A stretch of DNA of 17,390 nucleotides from Bacillota bacterium (GTDB lineage: Bacteria > Bacillota > Dethiobacteria > DTU022). Within the stretch, counting starts at the first letter, position 1. Every line of letters begins with the position of its first letter. Position numbers and translations under genes: made by a program. The notes under the pieces are model-generated. The model saw only the letters and a program-made list of their open reading frames with translations. It was not told where the DNA came from and did not search any database. Positions 16,041-17,390 of the stretch are shown piece after piece. Location: positions 1-17,390 of the forward strand of contig JAAYGO010000025.1 in NCBI GenBank assembly GCA_012727685.1, written 5' to 3'.

Positions 16041-16675
16041 ATCTACAGCTAGCGGTCGTCGGTGCACCGAAAACGGGTAAAACATCGCTCTGCATAAACT
16101 TTGCCGAATACCTGGGCGCAACAAACCTTTGCTATACGGAAAACGGCCTGCTGGGCCGCGGCAGGGGGGTAATCTCGGTTCGGCAAGCCCGCAAGCTGAT
16201 GGTTCACCCGGGTTCGCGCAGCAACGGGGTGATGCGTTCCTTTGCCGTAAACCTGCCCGGCTACAGCCTGCGCCGCGTTGTCCTGGTCGATACCGTTTCT
16301 TTAAAGGAGCAAAAGCCTCTCCCCCGCCGGGAGAGGCTCAAGCTGCTTTTAACGCTGCAGGCACTGCAGGAGGCGGATGCCGTATTATACCTCATTGATT
16401 TATCCTGCAGTGATCCCGTTTTGCTTCATTTTGCCATGGAAGCCGGGATCCGCCTCATTAAATATTGCCGCAGCGCCGCCAAACCGTTTATCACCCTGGG
16501 GACGAAGTGCGACCTGCTGCCAGCGGCAGGCGGCTTCTCAGCCGATCCCATATTCCCCGGCGGAAAAGTGATCCCGGTATCATCTCTTGACCGCCGCGGT
16601 TTTGCCGAACTGCGGAAGCTGCTGTTTGCCGAAGAGGGCATGGAGCTTCCCATACGGATGCATAGCGGAATATGA
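16037..16675 (+). CDS. Atypical small P-loop GTPase downstream of spoVK
   Basis: A 212-residue protein that I cannot assign to a named GTPase family. P-loop GAPKTGKTS (9-17) is clear, the G4 motif is TKCD (156-159, usually NKxD), and a G5-like VSSL follows (181-184). The expected G3 DxxG reads D85-T-V-S88, so the glycine that contacts gamma-phosphate is replaced by Ser. Residues 30-75 between the P-loop and G3 are rich in Gly and Arg and lack an obvious G2. There is no membrane segment. It begins inside the spoVK stop (ATGA), with GGGAGGGGAAGGG just upstream. The pairing suggests it acts with SpoVK, perhaps as a partner or substrate; that is inference. It is far shorter than HflX, the GTPase encoded after spoVK in B. 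subtilis, and is not a recognisable fragment of it. Confidence 0.82.
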   Translation: MNLQLAVVGAPKTGKTSLCINFAEYLGATNLCYTENGLLGRGRGVISVRQARKLMVHPGSRSNGVMRSFAVNLPGYSLRRVVLVDTVSLKEQKPLPRRERLKLLLTLQALQEADAVLYLIDLSCSDPVLLHFAMEAGIRLIKYCRSAAKPFITLGTKCDLLPAAGGFSADPIFPGGKVIPVSSLDRRGFAELRKLLFAEEGMELPIRMHSGI

Positions 16676-16684
16676 TTTCGGCCA

Positions 16685-16693
16685 TGTTATATT
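16685..16693 (+). promoter_or_regulatory. Possible extended -10 promoter of the DUF1540 gene
   Basis: TGTTATATT fits the TGn-TATAAT extended -10 pattern with one mismatch and lies 31 bases before the ATG. It partly follows the end of the GTPase gene, so the small gene may be transcribed both alone and by read-through. Confidence 0.4.
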
Positions 16694-16724
16694 CAAGAAG
16701 AAATCGCAGCAAGGAGGAAAATCA

Positions 16725-16931
16725 ATGACCGAGGTAAGATGTACCGTCGATTCGTGCAAATTTTGGGGCATGGGCGATGTTTGCAAGGCCGATCTGATCT
16801 GGGTGAAAAATAATCTGCGCGGCGATGCGGGCATTGAAATTGCGACAGAGTGGGGAGAAGCCAAATCGAGTGGGAAATCGGCTCAAACATCGGATCAGAC
16901 CTGCTGTGAGACCATGCGCCCGCGGCAGTAA
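16725..16931 (+). CDS. DUF1540 small cysteine protein
   Basis: A 68-residue protein with the DUF1540 spacing: C6 in VRCTVDSC, C11, C20 and a late pair C60-C61 followed by ETMRP. The arrangement suggests metal binding or disulfides, but no function is established for the family, which is common in spore-forming Bacillota. The ATG at 16725 is certain in practice, because AAGGAGG lies 7 bases upstream. It follows the GTPase gene by 49 bases. Confidence 0.85.
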   Translation: MTEVRCTVDSCKFWGMGDVCKADLIWVKNNLRGDAGIEIATEWGEAKSSGKSAQTSDQTCCETMRPRQ

Positions 16932-17024
16932 GCGGAGTGCTTCCAGAAGATGAGATGGCGCTCGCGGTGAGTAAAAAGCCTGATCTTGACCTTTGATTCG
17001 GAGACACCGGTCTATCAGCCCTTG

Positions 17025-17143
17025 ATGTCATCTTGAGGGCTAAGCCCCAAGGAACTAGCAGCAGCCCCGGTTGAGATCTTTCACTACGCTCAGGATGGCA
17101 TTCACTACGCTCAGGATGGCATTCGCTGCGCTCAGGATGACAT
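17025..17143. repeat. Dispersed-type inverted-repeat element
   Basis: The ends are 13-base inverted arms with one mismatch: ATGTCATCTTGAG (17025-17037) and CTCAGGATGACAT (17131-17143). The similarity continues inward, because ATCTTTCACTACGCTCAGG is roughly complementary to the left arm. The left arm contains a small hairpin, GGGC-TAA-GCCC (17037-17047). The pattern belongs to the TGTCATyCTGAG ... CTCArrATGACA intergenic repeats that I recall from several bacterial phyla. There is no transposase. Confidence 0.75.
17080..17142 (+). repeat. Three tandem 21-base copies of the element's right arm
   Basis: Units at 17080-17100, 17101-17121 and 17122-17142. The first two are identical; the third differs at three positions. 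Each contains GCTCAGGATG. The unit length is a multiple of three, so it encodes a spurious 7-residue repeat on the plus strand. Confidence 0.9.
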
Positions 17144-17273
17144 TTGCGAAGGGCGGGCCTCCATCCCTTTATATCTTCAACCAGGTTACAATCTTTAACC
17201 CATGCAAATCACTATGGGGAGAGTCCCTTATTTATGTTAAAAGCACATTCCGTGCATCACCTGCTTGAGCCAT

Positions 17274-17302
17274 TTGCGCTCTTTGACAACGCCTGATATA
17301 TA
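17274..17302 (+). promoter_or_regulatory. Promoter-like sequence for the gene at the right edge
   Basis: TTGCGC (17274-17279) and TATATA (17297-17302) are separated by 17 bases, and TGA before the -10 makes it an extended type. A TTGACA at 17283-17288 has no properly spaced -10 and is not used. The leader to the GTG would be about 58 bases. Confidence 0.4.
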
Positions 17303-17366
17303 AGGTTTTTTAAGGAATGGGAAAAATATTTTACCCCAAGCAGAGACTTAAAAATAGGAGTTTGGC

Positions 17367-17390
17367 GTGCTGTGCCGTGTGGAAATCGGA
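17367..17390 (+). CDS. Start of an unidentified gene, cut by the window end
   Basis: AGGAG (17356-17360) stands 6 bases before a GTG that opens a frame to the last base, giving M-L-C-R-V-E-I-G. Eight residues are too few to identify a product. The promoter-like sequence upstream supports a real start. Confidence 0.45.

Larger units (their letters stand above)
16932..17366. other. Intergenic region with repeat element and promoter-like site
   Basis: About 435 bases without a convincing gene. The left part (16932-17024) shows nothing I can name, including no clear terminator after the DUF1540 gene. The middle holds the inverted-repeat element at 17025-17143. The right part is AT-richer and carries a promoter-like sequence before the partial gene at the window end. 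A 65-codon open frame at 17071-17268 is only translation of the repeat. Confidence 0.7.

Noticed and set aside
15423..16124. 233-codon open frame on the minus strand
   Set aside because: Antisense to spoVK and the GTPase gene, with no recognisable domain or ribosome binding site.
17080..17142. Possible CRISPR array
   Set aside because: The 21-base units are directly adjacent with no spacers and number only three; no cas gene is present.
17025..17143. Insertion sequence or MITE with terminal inverted repeats
   Set aside because: No transposase and no clear target-site duplication; it fits a known class of intergenic repeat better, though a MITE origin cannot be excluded.
17071..17268. 65-codon open frame with a repeating MAFTTLR-like peptide
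   Set aside because: It is the translation of the 21-base tandem repeat; it has no ribosome binding site and lies in an intergenic repeat element.
17283..17311. TTGACA-based promoter near the right end
   Set aside because: A 17-base spacer leads to TTTTTT, not a -10 box; the nearby extended -10 site is more plausible.

Overview
The window looks like part of the chromosome of an endospore-forming, moderately GC-rich member of the Bacillota, most likely a clostridial lineage (Peptococcaceae, Moorella or Syntrophomonas-like). The evidence is the SpoVB and SpoVK homologues, strong AGGAGG-type ribosome binding sites, frequent GTG/TTG starts, a MutL with an endonuclease site, a DUF1540 protein, and the order miaB - mutS - mutL - miaA - hfq. 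I saw no rRNA, tRNA, CRISPR array, transposase or phage gene. The species cannot be named from sequence reading alone.

Layout. (1) 1-2804, plus strand: the 3' part of a UbiB/ABC1 kinase, a ROK-family sugar kinase and a divergent DedA-family membrane protein; the last two are directly abutted. (2) 2808-5516, minus strand: a SpoVB-type flippase that meets dedA tail to tail with only 3 bases between stop codons, a membrane-anchored glucosaminidase, and, across an AT-rich stretch, a 60-residue tail-anchored small protein of unknown function. (3) 5663-14981, plus strand: an extended -10 promoter drives miaB, followed by a MecA/PBP3-like penicillin-binding protein, mutS, mutL, miaA and hfq, with short gaps or overlaps and a hairpin-plus-T-tract terminator after hfq. 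(4) 15039-16931, plus strand: spoVK (AAA+ ATPase) overlapping a small, atypical P-loop GTPase, then a DUF1540 cysteine protein with its own promoter-like sequence. (5) 16932-17390: an intergenic dispersed-type repeat with long imperfect inverted arms and three tandem copies of one arm, then a promoter-like site and the first eight codons of a gene that runs off the window.

How the genes fit together. MiaA prenylates A37 of tRNAs reading UNN codons, and MiaB then methylthiolates the same base. MutS recognises mismatches and MutL nicks the strand. Hfq is an RNA chaperone. Their clustering is common in Bacillota, but a MecA-like transpeptidase between miaB and mutS is not the arrangement I know best. 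The minus-strand group and the spoVK group point to envelope and spore-envelope work.

Most of the window is ordinary housekeeping DNA. The points most worth following up are the SpoVK-GTPase pair, the DedA protein lacking key family residues, the PBP inside the repair/tRNA operon, the AT-rich small-protein island, and the inverted-repeat element near the right end. I found nothing that I can defend as a complete new biological system.
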